Shown one piece after another: positions 7,097 through 8,522 of a stretch of 8,522 nt of DNA. Position 1 is the first letter of the stretch. The number at the start of each line of letters is the position of its first letter. Source of the stretch: Enterovirga sp. (lineage in GTDB: Bacteria; Pseudomonadota; Alphaproteobacteria; Rhizobiales; Beijerinckiaceae); contig JAQGJZ010000265.1 of assembly GCA_028290385.1 (NCBI GenBank), positions 1 through 8,522 on the forward strand, written 5' to 3'. The translations under genes were made by a program, and so were the position numbers. Under the pieces are notes generated by a model. That model did no database searches. It saw nothing but the letters and a program-made list of their open reading frames with translations, and had not been told where the DNA came from.

Positions 7097-7612
7097 ATGT
7101 CCGAGCTGCTCAAACCCGCGGTCTCTCCGGAGCGCCCCATCGACCCCGGGGTGCGCATCGGCCATGTTCACCTGAAAGTCGCCGATCTCGACCGCGCGCT
7201 CGGCTTCTATTGCGGCGTGCTCGGCTTTGCGCTGATCCAGCGCTACGGCGCGCAGGCGGCCTTTATCTCGGCTGGCGGCTACCACCACCATCTCGGGCTG
7301 AACACCTGGGAAAGCCTCGGCGGCTCGCCGCCCCCGCCCGGAACGACGGGCCTCTTCCACACGGCGGTCCTGTACCCGACCCGAGCGGCGCTGGCGGACG
7401 CGCTTCGGCGTGTTTCCGCGGCCGGGATCGCACTCGACGGCGCGTCCGACCACGGCGTGAGCGAGGCCCTGTACCTGCGCGATCCGGACCAGAACGGCGT
7501 CGAGCTCTACTGGGACCGCCCGCGCGAAAGCTGGCCCGTCGACGCCGAGGGCCGGCTGGCGATGTTCACCCGCCGGCTCGACCTCGACGACCTGCTTCAG
7601 GCGAGGGACTGA
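7097..7612 (+). CDS. VOC-family (glyoxalase/extradiol dioxygenase fold) protein, CatE-like
   Basis: This is a cytoplasmic metalloenzyme-type protein of the vicinal oxygen chelate superfamily, most like the CatE/catechol-2,3-dioxygenase-like group; the substrate is unknown. The ATG at 7097 lies 5 nt after a near-perfect GAGGAGG site and gives 171 aa. Module 1 begins with [19 protein letters not shown] (20-38) and continues to [13 protein letters not shown] (61-73). Module 2 begins at [10 protein letters not shown] (85-94) and ends with [19 protein letters not shown] (122-140). Candidate metal ligands are H23/H25, H64/H65, H88 and E137. The product is about half the size of two-domain extradiol dioxygenases. 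It follows a PaaK-like ligase on the same strand, which hints at aromatic or thioester chemistry, but this is inference. Its last 16 bp overlap the end of rdgB on the other strand. Confidence 0.9.
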   Translation: MSELLKPAVSPERPIDPGVRIGHVHLKVADLDRALGFYCGVLGFALIQRYGAQAAFISAGGYHHHLGLNTWESLGGSPPPPGTTGLFHTAVLYPTRAALADALRRVSAAGIALDGASDHGVSEALYLRDPDQNGVELYWDRPRESWPVDAEGRLAMFTRRLDLDDLLQARD

Positions 7613-8253
7613 GCGCGCCGGAGGCAGGCGCGCGACAGGGCCAGGAAGGCACGGGCGCGGTGCGACAGCGGCTGCGGATCGGGCGCGGCCCAGTCGATGC
7701 CGTGCTTCTCGTCGGACACCATCTCGCCGAAGGTGCGCTGGTGCCCGTCCGGCAGGAACATCGGATCGTACCCGAAGCCGCGCTCGCCGCGGGGCGGATA
7801 CACCACCTCGCCGTGGATCCGGCCCTCGAACAGCTCCTCGTGCCCGTCCGGCCAGGCGATCACGAGCGCCGACACGAAATGCGCGCGCCGCGTCTCGGGC
7901 GCGGTCGCGCCGCGGCGGGCGAGCTCCGCCTCGATCCGCGCCATGGCGGCGCCGAAATCCTTGTTGGGCCCGCCCCAGCGGGCGGAAAACAGCCCGGGCG
8001 CGCCATCCAGCGCGTGCACGCAGACGCCCGAATCGTCCGCGAAGGCCGGCAACCCGGACGCCTGCGCGGCGGCATGCGCCTTGATGGCGGCGTTCTCGGC
8101 GAACATCGTGCCCGTCTCGTCGGGTTCGGGCAGGCCCAGCGCGCCGGCCGACACGGTCTCGACGCCGAACGGCGCCAGCAGCTCGGTCATCTCGGCGAGC
8201 TTGCCGGGATTATGGGTCGCGATCACGACGCGACCGGTCAGGATGCGGGACAA
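7597..8253 (-). CDS. rdgB: RdgB/HAM1 non-canonical purine NTP pyrophosphatase (XTP/dITP diphosphatase)
   Basis: The enzyme hydrolyses dITP, ITP and XTP to monophosphates and pyrophosphate, keeping deaminated purines out of DNA and RNA. The product is 218 aa, slightly longer than E. coli RdgB (197). Family motifs in order are [13 protein letters not shown] (10-22), [11 protein letters not shown] (49-59), [12 protein letters not shown] (71-82, with the catalytic acidic pair), GLFSARWGG (87-95), [12 protein letters not shown] (159-170) and PLSHRARAF (195-203). The start is TTG 8253, because GAGGAA lies 5 nt upstream (8264-8259), no ATG or GTG occurs early in frame, and the motif spacing fits. 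A TTG start may keep expression low. The gene ends inside the convergent VOC gene. Confidence 0.96.
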   Translation of the reverse strand: MSRILTGRVVIATHNPGKLAEMTELLAPFGVETVSAGALGLPEPDETGTMFAENAAIKAHAAAQASGLPAFADDSGVCVHALDGAPGLFSARWGGPNKDFGAAMARIEAELARRGATAPETRRAHFVSALVIAWPDGHEELFEGRIHGEVVYPPRGERGFGYDPMFLPDGHQRTFGEMVSDEKHGIDWAAPDPQPLSHRARAFLALSRACLRRAQSLA

Positions 8254-8258
8254 TGGTG

Positions 8259-8264
8259 TTCCTC
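8259..8264 (-). promoter_or_regulatory. Ribosome binding site that decides the TTG start of rdgB
   Basis: The minus strand reads GAGGAA, then CACCA, then TTG. The 5-nt spacing is ideal and supports initiation at the unusual TTG codon at 8253. Confidence 0.65.
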
Positions 8265-8321
8265 GGCCGCGGAGCGCATCTCCGCCCGGCCGGGATAGGT
8301 CAAGCGGCCGCGCAGGGCCAG

Positions 8322-8340
8322 CGCGCGCGGGCCGCGCGCG
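8322..8340 (-). terminator. GC-only hairpin directly after the upstream minus-strand gene
   Basis: CGCGCGC and GCGCGCG pair as a perfect 7-bp stem with a 5-nt loop (GGGCC on the plus strand). It abuts the stop codon (8343-8341) of the partial gene on its 3' side. No U-tract follows on the minus strand, so Rho-independent termination is uncertain. It separates that gene from rdgB, which starts 69 nt further on. Confidence 0.35.
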
Positions 8341-8522
8341 TCAGAACGCCTTGGGCAGGTTCAGCACTTCGCCGATCGAGCTGACCGCGTTCTTCAGGTC
8401 GCTGCCATTGGGCAGCTTCACGCCGAGGATCTCGACCCGGTCCTCCGGCGGCGGTGCGGGCGGCGCGACGGAGCCGGCCGGAGCCGGAGCCGGAGCCGCA
8501 GCCGGCGACGGGGCGGGACGCG
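8341..8522 (-). CDS. Unidentified protein, C-terminal 60 residues; Pro/Ala-rich linker and short tail
   Basis: This is the 3' end of a minus-strand gene whose start lies beyond the right edge. The readable part runs through a Pro/Ala-rich stretch (PSPAAAPAPAPAGSVAPPAP), then PPEDRVEILGV and a tail KLPNGSDLKNAVSSIGEVL ending in NLPKAF before TGA (8343-8341). Codons in the tail strongly prefer G/C at the third position, which supports real coding. The layout (disordered linker followed by a compact tail) is common in envelope or lipoprotein-like proteins, but no family is recognised. In many related genomes RNase PH (rph) precedes rdgB; this tail does not look like RNase PH. Confidence 0.7.
   Translation of the reverse strand, partial: RPAPSPAAAPAPAPAGSVAPPAPPPEDRVEILGVKLPNGSDLKNAVSSIGEVLNLPKAF
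8480..8503. repeat. GGAGCC hexanucleotide tandem repeat inside the partial gene
   Basis: Three perfect GGAGCC units (8480-8497) are followed by one variant unit GCAGCC (8498-8503). A further GGAGCC lies at 8470-8475. On the minus strand they encode alternating Ala and Pro, so copy-number change would lengthen or shorten the linker in frame. Confidence 0.65.

Noticed and set aside
7027..8298. A 423-codon plus-strand open frame across the VOC and rdgB genes
   Set aside because: It is a shadow of one gene in another frame and of rdgB on the other strand, with no protein family signal.
1..8522. tRNA, rRNA, CRISPR or mobile-element signals
   Set aside because: I saw no regularly spaced repeats, transposase motifs, attachment-site duplications or RNA-gene signatures anywhere in the window.

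Overview
The window is very GC-rich (roughly 70% by eye), with strong G/C preference at third codon positions. Its proteins have alphaproteobacterial features: a giant NAD-dependent glutamate dehydrogenase, a DUF882 (YcbK-like) periplasmic protein, a DksA that has lost its zinc finger, and a RdgB/HAM1 pyrophosphatase. Together these suggest a member of the Hyphomicrobiales (Rhizobiales). The genus cannot be named from sequence alone. No rRNA, tRNA, CRISPR array, insertion sequence or phage gene was seen. The content looks like ordinary chromosome.

Left part (1-4736, minus strand): a DUF882 gene is followed after about 31 nt by the NAD-glutamate dehydrogenase gene, which has a good ribosome binding site and runs off the left edge after 1106 codons. 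The two are probably co-transcribed. The dehydrogenase gene has no stop inside the window and could easily be missed; long open frames on the opposite strand are shadows of it.

Middle (4737-5780): a structured intergenic region of about 480 bp separates the divergent DUF882 and dksA genes. It holds a convincing sigma70-type promoter for dksA, a 13-bp odd-centred palindrome with a GANTC site in it, several small hairpins, and a CtrA-like motif oriented toward the DUF882/gdh pair. dksA (139 aa) follows on the plus strand.

Right part (5781-8522): a PaaK-like adenylate-forming enzyme (409 aa, GTG start) and a CatE-like VOC-fold protein (171 aa) run in tandem on the plus strand, separated by 86 nt that contain a clear hairpin. 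The VOC gene meets the TTG-initiated rdgB gene tail to tail, with a 16-bp overlap of coding sequence. Upstream of rdgB on the minus strand is the 3' end of an unidentified gene whose product has a Pro/Ala-rich linker and a short ordered-looking tail.

Functionally these are mostly housekeeping genes: glutamate catabolism, stringent-response transcription control, nucleotide-pool cleaning and envelope-related functions. The ligase/VOC pair is the only possible catabolic cassette. I found no strong evidence for a new multi-gene system. The best leads are the intergenic regulatory region and the ligase/VOC pair.
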